Below are positions 56,532 to 64,000 of a stretch of 64,000 nucleotides of DNA, one piece after another. Origin of the DNA: Pullichristensenella sp002068815 (lineage in GTDB: Bacteria > Bacillota > Clostridia > Christensenellales > Aristaeellaceae). Below the pieces are notes generated by a model, which searched no databases, had not been told where the DNA came from, and saw nothing but the letters and a program-made list of their open reading frames with translations. The translations under genes and the position numbers were made by a program. Each line of letters begins with the position of its first letter. Position 1 is the first letter of the stretch. The stretch is taken from positions 62,001-126,000 of the forward strand of contig JAXGXF010000007.1 in the NCBI GenBank assembly GCA_040772885.1, given 5' to 3'.

Positions 56532-57035
56532 TTATTCTCCCCCGCGCGCGGCCGCCCGGCGCATGAGCCCCGCGGGGATGTGGCAATAGCCGCCCGGGTT
56601 TTTGTCGAGATACCTCTGGTGGTAGTCCTCCGCCGCGCAGTAGTTCTCGAGCGGCTTCAGCTCGATCGCGACAGGCCGCCCGAGCCTTTCCTCGAGCGCC
56701 TTCAGCGATTGGCGGACCGCCGGCTCGTCCGCCGGATCGGTGAAATAGACGCCCGTGCGATACTGCCTTCCCACGTCGTTTCCCTGCCGGTCGACCGCGG
56801 TCGGGTCGACGCTCTCGTAGTAAATTTCAAGCAATTCGGGAAGCGGGAGCGCGTTCTCGTCATACCCGACGCGCACGACCTCCGCGTGGCCGCTGCCGGA
56901 GCAGACGTCCCTGTAGCTCGGCTTCGGCGTCGCCCCGTTCGCGTAGCCCGTCTCGGTCGAGAGCACGCCGGATACGAGGCTCAGGTATTTTTCCGTTCCC
57001 CAGAAGCAGCCTCCCGCCAGATAAATCTCCTTCAT
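56532..57035 (-). CDS. msrA: Peptide-methionine (S)-S-oxide reductase
   Basis: Repairs methionine-S-sulfoxide in proteins, 167 aa, cytoplasmic. Catalytic C10 in AGGCFWGTEKYL; substrate site TGYANG and SYRDVCSGSGHAEVVRV; likely resolving Cys in NYCAAEDYHQRYL or GGYCHIP. No fused MsrB domain. ATG at 57035 follows GGAGGTG. Divergent from rfbB with overlapping promoter regions; no functional tie to the glycan genes is evident. Confidence 0.96.
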   Translation of the reverse strand: MKEIYLAGGCFWGTEKYLSLVSGVLSTETGYANGATPKPSYRDVCSGSGHAEVVRVGYDENALPLPELLEIYYESVDPTAVDRQGNDVGRQYRTGVYFTDPADEPAVRQSLKALEERLGRPVAIELKPLENYCAAEDYHQRYLDKNPGGYCHIPAGLMRRAAARGGE

Positions 57036-57054
57036 GCCGCACCTCCATGCCTAT

Positions 57055-57116
57055 ACTATACCACAACCCGGCTGCGCCAATCAACCGTTGGAAAACCCTG
57101 CGGAATGTGATAGAAT
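57055..57116. promoter_or_regulatory. Back-to-back promoters of msrA and rfbB
   Basis: Minus: TTGATT (57079-57084), 18-nt spacer, TATAGT (57055-57060). Plus: TTGGAA (57088-57093), 17-nt spacer, TAGAAT (57111-57116). The two -35 boxes are 3 nt apart. Confidence 0.65.
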
Positions 57117-57139
57117 GGGGAGGGGAAGGGGGGCTCGGG

Positions 57140-58114
57140 ATGAAGGTACTGATCACCGGCGGCGCGGGGTTCATCGGCGGAAACTTCGTCCGCCACCAGC
57201 TCGAGCATCGCCCGGAGGACAGCTTCGTCTGCCTCGACGCGCTGACCTACGCCGGGAACCTGTCCTCGCTTGAAGAGGCGATGCGGCGCCCGAACTTTCG
57301 CTTCGTCCGGGGCGACATTTCGGACCGGGATGCCGTCGGGCGCCTGTTTTCGCAGGAGCGCCCGGACGCCTTAGTGAACTTCGCCGCCGAGAGCCACGTC
57401 GACCGCTCGATCGGCGACCCCGCGCTGTTTTTGCGCACGAACGCCGTCGGCGCGCAGGTGCTGCTCGACGCGTGCCGGGCGCACGGCGCGCGCTTTCTCC
57501 AGATTTCGACCGACGAGGTGTACGGCGACCTCCCGCTCGAGGGGGATTCGGCGTTTACGGAGGGCTCGCCGCTCCGCCCGTCGTCGCCGTACTCGGCCTC
57601 GAAGGCGTCGGCGGACCTCCTCGCGCTCGCCTATTTCCGCACTTACGGCCTGCCGGTCACGGTCGCGCGCGCGTCGAACAACTTCGGGCCATGGCAGTTC
57701 CCGGAAAAGCTGATCCCGAAATTGATCGCCCGCGCGCTTCAAAACCGGCCGCTGCCCCTCTACGGGCACGGCGGACACGTGCGCGACTGGCTCTACGTCG
57801 GGGACTGCGTGCGCGCGCTCGACGAAATCCTGCGCCGCGGACAGCCGGGCGAGGTCTACAACGTCGGCGGCGGGAATCCGCGCGCGAACCTCGACGTCGC
57901 GAGGGCGGTGCTCCGCGCGCTCGAAAGGCCCGAGAGCCTGATCGCGTTCGTCCCTGACCGCCCCGGCCACGACGCCCGCTACGCGCTCGACTGCGCAAAG
58001 ATTCGCCGGGAGCTCGGCTGGGTTCCCGAAATATCCTTCGAGGACGGAATCGAGAGCACCGTCCGCTGGTATGTCGACCACCGCGCATGGTGGACAAAAA
58101 CCCCGGGGCTGTAA
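57140..58114 (+). CDS. rfbB: dTDP-glucose 4,6-dehydratase
   Basis: Extended SDR making dTDP-4-keto-6-deoxyglucose, 324 aa. NAD loop GGAGFIGGNF at 7-16, AAESHVDRSI at 82-91, catalytic D125-E126 in STDEVYGDL, Y151-x3-K155 in YSASKASADL, RASNNFGPWQFPEKLIPKLI and GHVRDWLYVGD. These are diagnostic for RmlB. ATG at 57140. It supplies the 4-keto sugar for the WecE-like aminotransferase at the end of the window. No rmlA/C/D are adjacent. Confidence 0.94.
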   Translation: MKVLITGGAGFIGGNFVRHQLEHRPEDSFVCLDALTYAGNLSSLEEAMRRPNFRFVRGDISDRDAVGRLFSQERPDALVNFAAESHVDRSIGDPALFLRTNAVGAQVLLDACRAHGARFLQISTDEVYGDLPLEGDSAFTEGSPLRPSSPYSASKASADLLALAYFRTYGLPVTVARASNNFGPWQFPEKLIPKLIARALQNRPLPLYGHGGHVRDWLYVGDCVRALDEILRRGQPGEVYNVGGGNPRANLDVARAVLRALERPESLIAFVPDRPGHDARYALDCAKIRRELGWVPEISFEDGIESTVRWYVDHRAWWTKTPGL

Positions 58115-58128
58115 TTCGCCCCGGGGTT
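58099..58128. terminator. Terminator between rfbB and the rhodanese operon
   Basis: Perfect AACCCCGGGG/CCCCGGGGTT stem overlapping the rfbB stop codon; TTTTTG follows on the minus strand, so it mainly serves the rhodanese genes. Confidence 0.75.
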
Positions 58129-58143
58129 CGACTTGATATCGGG

Positions 58144-59025
58144 TCAGTCCGTGCAGACCGGGAAGCTCTTGCCGAGCCAGCCGGAGCCGCCCTCCTTGCC
58201 CATGCCGCCGCTCAGGTTGTACGCGTCGTAGCCCAGGAGCCTGAGGATCGCCACGGTCTGCGAGGCCGTCTGCCCGGAGTAGCAATAGACGATGATCTTC
58301 TTGTCCGTCGGCAGGTTCTCGAAGTCCTTCTCCATGCCCGCGCCGTACGGGTTGTTGACCGCGCCCTCGATGTGGCCGGCCTCGTAGTCGACCGCCTGGC
58401 GCACCGAGTAGATGAAATAGTCGTCCATCTCCGCCTCGATGACCTCCATCAGGCTCTCGGGCGCGAAGTTGTTGTTCGCAAACGCGGTGCCGGCGTTCGC
58501 GGCGACATCCTCGAAGTACTTCGTGATCGCGGCCTGCACGTCCGGATCGACCTCGTAGCTGTCCTCGGGCAGCAGCGCCTCGTCGGTCGTCAGGTACTTC
58601 TCATAGCCCTCGGTCGCCGAGATGCCGTTGTTGAAGCCGCTCTGCACGTTCGTCGCGAACTTGCCCGCGACGTTCAGAAGCGCCGTCGTCTGCGACGAGG
58701 TCTGGCCTGTGTAGCAGTAGATGTAGAGCTGCACGTCGTCCGGAATCTCCGCGAGGCGCTCGGCGATCGTCATGCCGTAGGGCACGTTGACCGCGCCTAA
58801 CAAATGGCCCTCGGCGTAGGCGTCCGGCTGCCGGATGTCGAGGATCAGCATCTCCTCGCCCGCGTCCATCTTGGCGAACAGATCGGGCACCTTGATCACG
58901 TACTTCGCGCCGTCGTAGTTCGCGAAGTAGGCAAGCGCCTTTTCCTTGACGACCGGGGAAACCTCCGCGATCGCGGCCGCGGAAATGAGAACGAGGCACA
59001 GGGCGAGGGACAGGATTCTCTTCAT
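58144..59025 (-). CDS. Exported tandem-rhodanese protein
   Basis: A 293-aa protein with a signal peptide (MKRILSLALCLVLISAAAIA) and two rhodanese domains, about 45-150 and 190-290. Both active-site loops keep Cys and are near duplicates: YIYCYTGQTSSQ and IVYCYSGQTASQ, each preceded by the usual RQPDAYAEGHLLGAVNVPYG / RQAVDYEAGHIEGAVNNPYG. Probably acts in sulfur transfer or thiol chemistry outside the membrane. ATG at 59025 follows AGGAGAG. Follows a second, lipoprotein rhodanese by 24 bp; the pair forms an operon. Confidence 0.88.
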   Translation of the reverse strand: MKRILSLALCLVLISAAAIAEVSPVVKEKALAYFANYDGAKYVIKVPDLFAKMDAGEEMLILDIRQPDAYAEGHLLGAVNVPYGMTIAERLAEIPDDVQLYIYCYTGQTSSQTTALLNVAGKFATNVQSGFNNGISATEGYEKYLTTDEALLPEDSYEVDPDVQAAITKYFEDVAANAGTAFANNNFAPESLMEVIEAEMDDYFIYSVRQAVDYEAGHIEGAVNNPYGAGMEKDFENLPTDKKIIVYCYSGQTASQTVAILRLLGYDAYNLSGGMGKEGGSGWLGKSFPVCTD

Positions 59026-59049
59026 GGTTCGTCTCTCCTTTTTTGTTTG

Positions 59050-59970
59050 TCAGGAAGCGTCCTTGCTGCTCGGCGCAACCGCGCCGGCGGGCATCTCGAT
59101 CGGGGAATTCGGGTTTCCGGACCACTCCAGATACGCGCCGTCGTAGATCCGTATGTTGCGGTATCCGGCGTCGTAGAGCCTCAAAAACACGGGCGCGGCG
59201 CGCATCGACGTCTGACAGTAGACGATGATCCGGTTCTCGGGCCGCATGCCCCTGTTCAGGTAGTTGATGCGGGTCGTCTCGACCGTCTTGAAGGTTCCGT
59301 CCTTTGAGAAGTTGTCCGCGAAGTCCCAGATGACGGACGAGGGAATCTTCCCGTCGGATAAGTACTCCGCCTCGGTCCGGACGTCCAGGAGCACCGTGTT
59401 CCTGTCCGGCTCGTTCACCTGATTGAGCACGTCCGCGGCGGTCGCGAGCCACCGCTCGTCCTTCTCGGCGGCGATGTACTCGACCGGCGCGATCTCGGGA
59501 ACCTCGTCCGTCAGCGGCATGCCCGCCGCCTCGATCGCATGAAACCCGCCGTCGACGACGAGCACATTCTCGTTTTGGTACATCAGCATCGTCCAGAAGA
59601 AGCGCGCGGCGGTCATTTTGTCGTCGTCGTAGGCGACGATCACCGCGTCGTTTCCGATCCCCTTCGCGCTCAGGAGCTTCTGAATCTTGTTCTTCGAGGT
59701 CAGCATGTTCTTGACCGGCACGTTGATGACGATGTCGCCCTGCGCGATGTGGACCGCGCCCTCGACGTGCCCGGCGAGGTAGGCCTCCTCGCTGCGCATG
59801 TCGACGATCGCGACGCCCTCCTTGCCGATGTATTCCTTCAGCGCGGACGCGGGGACGATCTTCCTCCCGCTCTCCTCGTACTTGGAGGTGTTGCAGCCAA
59901 AGAGCGACGAGGCCAGAACAGCCAGCGCAAGAAGCGCGATCGCCGTTCTCCGGCGGCGGTTTGGAATCAT
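59050..59970 (-). CDS. Rhodanese-like lipoprotein (sulfurtransferase)
   Basis: A 306-aa lipoprotein with basic N-terminus (PNRRRRTAIALL) and lipobox LFGC, lipidated Cys about residue 26. Two rhodanese domains in the arrangement of thiosulfate sulfurtransferases: the N-terminal loop has lost Cys (IVAYDDDKMTAARF), the C-terminal keeps it (IVYCQTSMRAAPVF). ATG at 59970 chosen because GAGGAGG ends 9 nt upstream; an ATG 3 codons earlier touches it. First gene of the pair, followed by the exported tandem rhodanese. Confidence 0.87.
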   Translation of the reverse strand: MIPNRRRRTAIALLALAVLASSLFGCNTSKYEESGRKIVPASALKEYIGKEGVAIVDMRSEEAYLAGHVEGAVHIAQGDIVINVPVKNMLTSKNKIQKLLSAKGIGNDAVIVAYDDDKMTAARFFWTMLMYQNENVLVVDGGFHAIEAAGMPLTDEVPEIAPVEYIAAEKDERWLATAADVLNQVNEPDRNTVLLDVRTEAEYLSDGKIPSSVIWDFADNFSKDGTFKTVETTRINYLNRGMRPENRIIVYCQTSMRAAPVFLRLYDAGYRNIRIYDGAYLEWSGNPNSPIEMPAGAVAPSSKDAS

Positions 59971-60123
59971 CTCGACCATCCTCCTCGACCGTGCGAACTC
60001 TTTCCCCATTATACCCGATTCCCGATTGTTCACGTAATAACTTTGTTTAATGCACCATACCTCTTTTTAATGCCGAGCGCCGACCCTGCCGCGTGTGGTA
60101 TAATGGCCTCGGAGGTGAGGGGC

Positions 60124-61629
60124 ATGCGGCGGGAGCGGCTGTGGGTGCTCGCGTTTCTGGGACTTTTCTTCCTCGCGAACCTCGCGCTTCTGACGCGGTT
60201 TCCGCTTGTGCACTCCGACGAGAGCTGGCTCGCCGGGCTCACGCGGAACATGATGGAGAGCGGGTCCCCCGCCGTCACCGAGCCGTTTTTCGACCTGAAG
60301 CCGCGCTACCCGCACGCGATCAAGCTGCTGTTCCACGCGCTGCAGATGCCGTTTTTCGGGGTCTTCGGCTACGGCGCGTTCGCGGCGAGGCTGCTTTCGC
60401 TCGCCGCGGGCACGCTTGCGCTCGGGCTGTTCTACCTCTGCTGCCGGGAGATGGCGCCGTTTCCGCTGTCGCTCGCGGCGACGGCGCTCGCGTCCGCCTC
60501 CGCGCAGTTCTTGTTCGCCTCGCACATCGCGCGGCAGGAGGTTCTGCTGCTCGACTCGGCGCTGCTGCTTGCGCTGATCCTGCTCCGCAGCCGGGAGATC
60601 ACGCCCCGGCGAGCGGCTCTGCTCGCGCTGGTCGCGGGGCTCTCGGTCGGCCTCCACCCGAACAGCGCCCTGCCGGCGCTCGGCGCGGGGCTCGCTCTGC
60701 TGTTCTGCCGCGCGCGGATCAGGCCGCTGCTGATATACGCCGCGCTGACCGCGGCGATCGCGCTGGTATTCGTCGGGCTGAGCTTCCTGTTCGACCCGGA
60801 ATTCCCGCTGCACTACCGGATGTACGCGGAGTCGGAGTTCGACCTGATGGTCTCGCCGCTCGCAAAGCTCCGCGAGTTTCCGTATTATCTCGAAAAGCTG
60901 TGGCACGGCGTCAGCGGAACCTATGTGCTGCCGGATTTAAAGCCGCAGCTTCTGCTGACCCCGGCGCTCCTGATCGGCTCCGCCGCGCGCTTTGTGCGAA
61001 GGCGCGAGCCCGCGTTCCGGGTGCTGTTCGGCATGGTGCTCGGCGCGGTCCTCGGCACCATATTGATCGGGCGCTACAACCAGTTGAGCGCGGTTTTGTG
61101 GATGTTCCCGTGCCTGCTCCTGCTCCCGCCGCTCGTCCGGGGGCTGCGGCTCCGCTCGGCGGCGATTGCGCTCGCCACCGCCGCGCTCGCCCTTTCCGCC
61201 GCGCGGTCCATCGCGCCGTCTCTTCGATGGCGGTACGGGGACTACCTCGGCCAGATCGCCTCCTATGTCGATCCCGGCGAGAGGGCGCTCGGCAATCTGA
61301 ACGCGGGCTTCTATTTCGAAAACGGCGCGCTGCTCGACGTCCGCAACCTCGCGCACCTGAAGGAAAACGGGCTGTCGTTCGCCGAGTACGTTTCGTCGCG
61401 GGGCATCGAGGTCATCCTCTGGAGCGACGAGATGGACTTCATCTACGACCGCCGGCCGACCTGGAACATCGTCTACGGGAACCCGCGCTACGTCGGGGAG
61501 GCCGAGGCGTTCCTGCGCGACCGCTGCCAATTCGTCGGCGAATTCGAGAACCCCGGCTACGCGGTCCGGATCGCCTCGGAGATCGGAAAGTCCTACCGCG
61601 TGCGGGTCTACCGCGTCAAGTCATCGTAG
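60124..61629 (+). CDS. GT39/ArnT-like polyprenyl-phosphate-sugar glycosyltransferase
   Basis: A 501-aa protein with about 10-11 membrane helices and a C-terminal soluble tail (about 400-500). The first extracellular loop has HSDESWLAGLTRNM, matching the DE catalytic motif of GT-C enzymes such as ArnT/PMT, and RYPHAIKLLFHALQMPFFGVFGYGAFAARLLSLAAG. The lipid-linked sugar donor and acceptor are unknown. ATG at 60124 follows GGAGGTGAGGGG, with TATAAT at 60099. Convergent with the ATP-grasp gene (22-bp 3' overlap) and probably part of the same surface-glycan system. Confidence 0.82.
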   Translation: MRRERLWVLAFLGLFFLANLALLTRFPLVHSDESWLAGLTRNMMESGSPAVTEPFFDLKPRYPHAIKLLFHALQMPFFGVFGYGAFAARLLSLAAGTLALGLFYLCCREMAPFPLSLAATALASASAQFLFASHIARQEVLLLDSALLLALILLRSREITPRRAALLALVAGLSVGLHPNSALPALGAGLALLFCRARIRPLLIYAALTAAIALVFVGLSFLFDPEFPLHYRMYAESEFDLMVSPLAKLREFPYYLEKLWHGVSGTYVLPDLKPQLLLTPALLIGSAARFVRRREPAFRVLFGMVLGAVLGTILIGRYNQLSAVLWMFPCLLLLPPLVRGLRLRSAAIALATAALALSAARSIAPSLRWRYGDYLGQIASYVDPGERALGNLNAGFYFENGALLDVRNLAHLKENGLSFAEYVSSRGIEVILWSDEMDFIYDRRPTWNIVYGNPRYVGEAEAFLRDRCQFVGEFENPGYAVRIASEIGKSYRVRVYRVKSS

Positions 61630-62849
61630 CTCCCGGGCAGCAGCAGGTTCTCCCCCTGTGCATCCTCGATGCGCAGTGCCCGATACAGCGCCCCGACCCG
61701 GTCGGCCATGTCGCCGCCCCGCGATGCGAGCACGCAGTGGCCGAACCGGGCGACGGCGTTCTCCATCTTCGGAAGTCGGCTCCCGACTCCGTAGTTGTAC
61801 CCGGCGAGGAGCACGCCCGGGAAGCGGAGCACCTCGTCGACGGGCGTCACGCGCGCGACGACCCCGGGCCGGCAGAACAGCATCTGCACGGACACCTGCC
61901 AGTCCCCCTCCGGCGGCCTCCCGAGCGCGCGGACGTCCGGCTCCCCGCCGAGCGCGAGGCGGAGCGACGCGTCCAGTATGTCGAAGCCCGAGATTCGCGG
62001 CAGGAACGCGTCCTCGAACGCGCCCCCGATGCGGCACGCGGCCTCGTTGACGAGGATGCCGCCGTCCCCGACGAGCATCTGTATGTACAGCGGCCCGCGC
62101 TGAACGCCGAGCGCCTCGGCCGTCCTCTCCGCGAGCGCCTGAAATTCCGAAAATCGCGCCGCGTGCACGCTCGGGTAGCGGTGCGCCCTGCAGACGCCCA
62201 GGTGCACCGGGTCGTCGACGAGCTGCCGGTCGGTCAGCGAGAGCACGTGCGCCCTGCCCTCCCATGCGAAGCAGGAGAGCGTCACCTCCGTGGACGGGCA
62301 GTACTGTTCGACGAGCGCCTCGCCCGCGCGGGAGAACGACAGCGCCTCCGGAAGGCGCGAGACGGCCTCCTCCCGGGAGTCCAGCTTGAAGACGCCGCGC
62401 TGCCCCTGCGAGTCGACCGGCTTCAGAACCAGCGGCGGCTCGAGGCGGGAGAGCGCCTCCGGCCCGTCCCCCGGTTTCAGCAGCGCGTACGGCGCGTGCG
62501 GCACCGAGAAGCGCCGGAACGCCTCCTTCATCGCGCGCTTGTCGGTCGCCTTCCTCGCCGTATCGACCGAGATCGCGGACGGCAGCCCGAGCGCGTCCGC
62601 CACGAGCGCCGCGGTGAACACCGGCTGGTCGGTGCCCAGCGTAAACACGCCGTCGACCCGGTGCTCGCGCGCCGCCCGAATGCACGCGTCCGCGTCGAAC
62701 GTGCTCGCGCGGACGTGGACGTCGCAGACGGCCTTCGCCGGCGGGTCCTCGAGGTAGTCGACCAGCACGGCGCGGTGGCCCATCGCCTTCAAGTGCCTCG
62801 CCGCGCTCACTTGGGCGTTCGAGCCGCCGAGCAGCATCACGGTTGCCAT
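61608..62849 (-). CDS. ATP-grasp ligase of a sugar/glycan cluster
   Basis: A 413-aa carbamoyl-phosphate-synthase-like ATP-grasp protein. N-terminal pre-ATP-grasp Rossmann fold (VMLLGGSNAQVSAARHLKAMGHRAVLVDY), central ATP-binding lid (PLVLKPVDSQGQRGVFKL near 145) and metal-binding end ILVNEAACRIGGAF near 275. It joins a carboxylate to an amine via acyl-phosphate in known relatives. Between a WecE-like aminotransferase/GT2 and a GT39, acylation of an amino sugar with an amino acid is a plausible guess. ATG at 62849; 13-bp overlap with the GT2 gene. Confidence 0.8.
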   Translation of the reverse strand: MATVMLLGGSNAQVSAARHLKAMGHRAVLVDYLEDPPAKAVCDVHVRASTFDADACIRAAREHRVDGVFTLGTDQPVFTAALVADALGLPSAISVDTARKATDKRAMKEAFRRFSVPHAPYALLKPGDGPEALSRLEPPLVLKPVDSQGQRGVFKLDSREEAVSRLPEALSFSRAGEALVEQYCPSTEVTLSCFAWEGRAHVLSLTDRQLVDDPVHLGVCRAHRYPSVHAARFSEFQALAERTAEALGVQRGPLYIQMLVGDGGILVNEAACRIGGAFEDAFLPRISGFDILDASLRLALGGEPDVRALGRPPEGDWQVSVQMLFCRPGVVARVTPVDEVLRFPGVLLAGYNYGVGSRLPKMENAVARFGHCVLASRGGDMADRVGALYRALRIEDAQGENLLLPGSYDDLTR

Positions 62850-63571
62850 AGAAACCCCCTTCCCGGAACGACGCGGAACGAGGCGTCGGGCAGCTTCCGC
62901 ATGGGCCGGATGCGTCTGAGCGGCGTGTAGTGCGTGAGCAGCCCCGCGTAGAGCCGGACGAGCCTGCCCGCCGTGTAGGTCGAGCTCCGGCTTTGCGGGG
63001 CCTCGTAGAAGATGCACTCCGCCCGGGGCCGCAGCCGGAGCGCCGCCGCCGACAGGTAGATGAAGCCGTCCGGCTCCGGGCGCAGCTTCCGCGCGAGCTC
63101 CGCGGTCATCGCGCGGTACGAGCTGACGCGCACGCCCCTCGAAATCGTCCGGAACAGCTGGTCGCGCAGCCACCCGCCGGCCCTTCGAAGCGCAGAGCCC
63201 CTCCGGACGGGCACCGCGTAGCAGAGTTCCGCCCCCGCGCGCAGCCTTTCGAGCATCGGCAAAAGCAGTTCGACCGGGTGCGCGCCGTCGTCGTCCATCG
63301 TCAGTACGGCGTCGCAGCCGCCGGCCTCGCGGATGCCGACATACAGCGCGCGCTGCTGGCCGACGTTTTGGTCCATCAGGATCGCGGTCACGCCGGGGGA
63401 GTTGGCCGCGAGATCGAGCACCGCCTCGCGGCTCTCGTCGCCGCTCCCGTCCTCGACGAGCACCGCGCGGCACGGGATTTCGTGCTCCTCCGAGAACCGG
63501 CGCAGCTCTTCGACGACGCCCGCGACGGTCGCCGCGCCGCGAAATACCGGGATCACGGCGCACAGCGTCAT
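62837..63571 (-). CDS. Family 2 glycosyltransferase
   Basis: A 244-aa GT-A enzyme. Nucleotide-binding start VIPVFRGAATVAGVVEEL, DGSGDESREAV, the catalytic DxD region as TMDDDGAHPVELLLPML near 90-107, and RVSSYRAMTAELARKL. No clear C-terminal membrane helices, unlike dolichol-phosphate mannosyltransferase-like relatives. It probably loads a sugar on polyprenyl phosphate or a growing chain, which would suit the GT39 nearby. Overlaps both neighbours (4 bp upstream, 13 bp downstream), so it is tightly coupled to them. Confidence 0.85.
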   Translation of the reverse strand: MTLCAVIPVFRGAATVAGVVEELRRFSEEHEIPCRAVLVEDGSGDESREAVLDLAANSPGVTAILMDQNVGQQRALYVGIREAGGCDAVLTMDDDGAHPVELLLPMLERLRAGAELCYAVPVRRGSALRRAGGWLRDQLFRTISRGVRVSSYRAMTAELARKLRPEPDGFIYLSAAALRLRPRAECIFYEAPQSRSSTYTAGRLVRLYAGLLTHYTPLRRIRPMRKLPDASFRVVPGRGFLWQP

Positions 63572-64000
63572 CGGTCCACCGCCTTCAGGAGCTTATCCGC
63601 GACGAGCGCGGCGTCGTCCTCGCCCATCTGCTCGTGTATCGGCAGCCGGAGCAGCGTCTCGCAGGCTCTCTTGCTCTCCGGCAGGTCGTCGGGCTCATAG
63701 CCGAGCGACTTCCCCATCGGCGACAGGTGCAGAGGCACGTAGTGCGTCAGCGCCGGGATGCCCTCGGACAACAGCGCCGCCCGCGCCCTCTCGCGGTCCG
63801 CCTCGCTCCGGAACCGCACGTAGTAGATGTGCCCGTTGATCCCGCAGCCCTCCGGCACGGCCATCGGCGTCAAAAGCCCCCTCCGCGCGGCGTGCAGAAG
63901 CGCGCGGTCGTAGGCGCGGTGCACGTTCAGCCGGCGTTTGATGATCTCTTCGCGCCGGACGAGCTGCGGGTAGAGCGCCGCGGCCGGGAGCTCGCCCATG
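63568..64000 (-). CDS. DegT/WecE-type sugar aminotransferase, C-terminal part (runs off the window)
   Basis: At least 143 codons of the C-terminal domain of a PLP sugar aminotransferase; the Lys-containing half lies beyond base 64000. RREEIIKRRLNVHRAYDRALL, GHIYYVRFRSEADRERARAALLSEGIPALTHYVPLHLSPMGKSLGYE and CETLLRLPIHEQM match the WecE (dTDP-4-oxo-6-deoxyglucose transaminase) pattern, in particular HYVPLHLSPMG. Its substrate would be the rfbB product, giving a dTDP-4-amino-4,6-dideoxy sugar. First gene of the leftward aminotransferase-GT2-ATP-grasp unit. Confidence 0.85.
   Translation of the reverse strand, partial: MGELPAAALYPQLVRREEIIKRRLNVHRAYDRALLHAARRGLLTPMAVPEGCGINGHIYYVRFRSEADRERARAALLSEGIPALTHYVPLHLSPMGKSLGYEPDDLPESKRACETLLRLPIHEQMGEDDAALVADKLLKAVDR

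Overview
The window is GC-rich chromosomal DNA from a Gram-positive, endospore-forming Clostridia-type bacterium. The evidence is a germination protease (gpr), T-box leaders in front of hisS and leuA, a type III glutamine synthetase, a VanW protein, a CBO0543-type membrane protein, a cytosolic [FeFe]-hydrogenase-like protein, and sigma-A promoters with 17-nt spacers almost everywhere. A placement near Christensenellales is a guess from gene content only. Codon use and GC are uniform apart from a lower-GC patch at about 15.6-17.3 kb next to a tRNA-Ala gene.

Layout. 0-6.6 kb: end of a SpoU methyltransferase, a threonine ammonia-lyase, then a leftward T-box-hisS-aspS-rluA operon, a small membrane protein and hsp20. 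6.7-15.6 kb: AlaX editing protein, MATE pump, HAD phosphatase, a secreted duplicated-domain protein, glnN, a flavodoxin, a divergent [FeFe]-hydrogenase and a CBO0543 protein. 15.7-17.4 kb: low-GC patch (possible frameshifted gene, XRE regulator) and tRNA-Ala(CGC). 17.5-26.5 kb: gpr, rpsT, rarA, vanW, tig, clpP, clpX and an unknown protein. 26.5-29.1 kb: an alpha-oxoamine synthase resembling serine palmitoyltransferase, translationally coupled to a 3-ketosphinganine-reductase-like SDR. 29.2-33.5 kb: a divergent sugar-phosphate cluster (TIM-like, YjbQ, SIS / FGGY kinase, DeoR). 33.7-42.5 kb: a uronate catabolic island (TRAP transporter, KdgF, KduD, KduI, IclR, UxaC). 42.6-56.5 kb: two leftward branched-chain amino acid units, (leader peptide)-ilvA-ilvB and (T-box)-leuACDB-ilvBNC-AAA ATPase-ilvD. 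56.5-64 kb: msrA and a sugar-nucleotide/glycan cluster (rfbB, two rhodaneses, GT39-like, ATP-grasp, GT2, WecE-like) cut by the window end.

Regulation is unusually readable. Three amino-acid-responsive leaders of two kinds occur: a T-box on hisS-aspS whose specifier and discriminator-pairing base both point to tRNA-Asp, a Leu T-box on leuA, and a ribosome-dependent attenuator with an Ile-rich leader peptide on ilvA-ilvB. The DeoR/FGGY cluster has the same motif in the spacer of both divergent promoters. hsp20 has CtsR-like heptads.

The most unusual signal is non-coding: three intergenic arrays of 4-7 consecutive near-perfect hairpins (5.84-6.09, 18.83-19.09 and 33.54-33.75 kb). Two of them share the same order of elements, conserved loop and linker words, and stems that differ in sequence but keep pairing, and both are flanked by duplicated hairpins. 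They look like copies of one structured, dispersed element.
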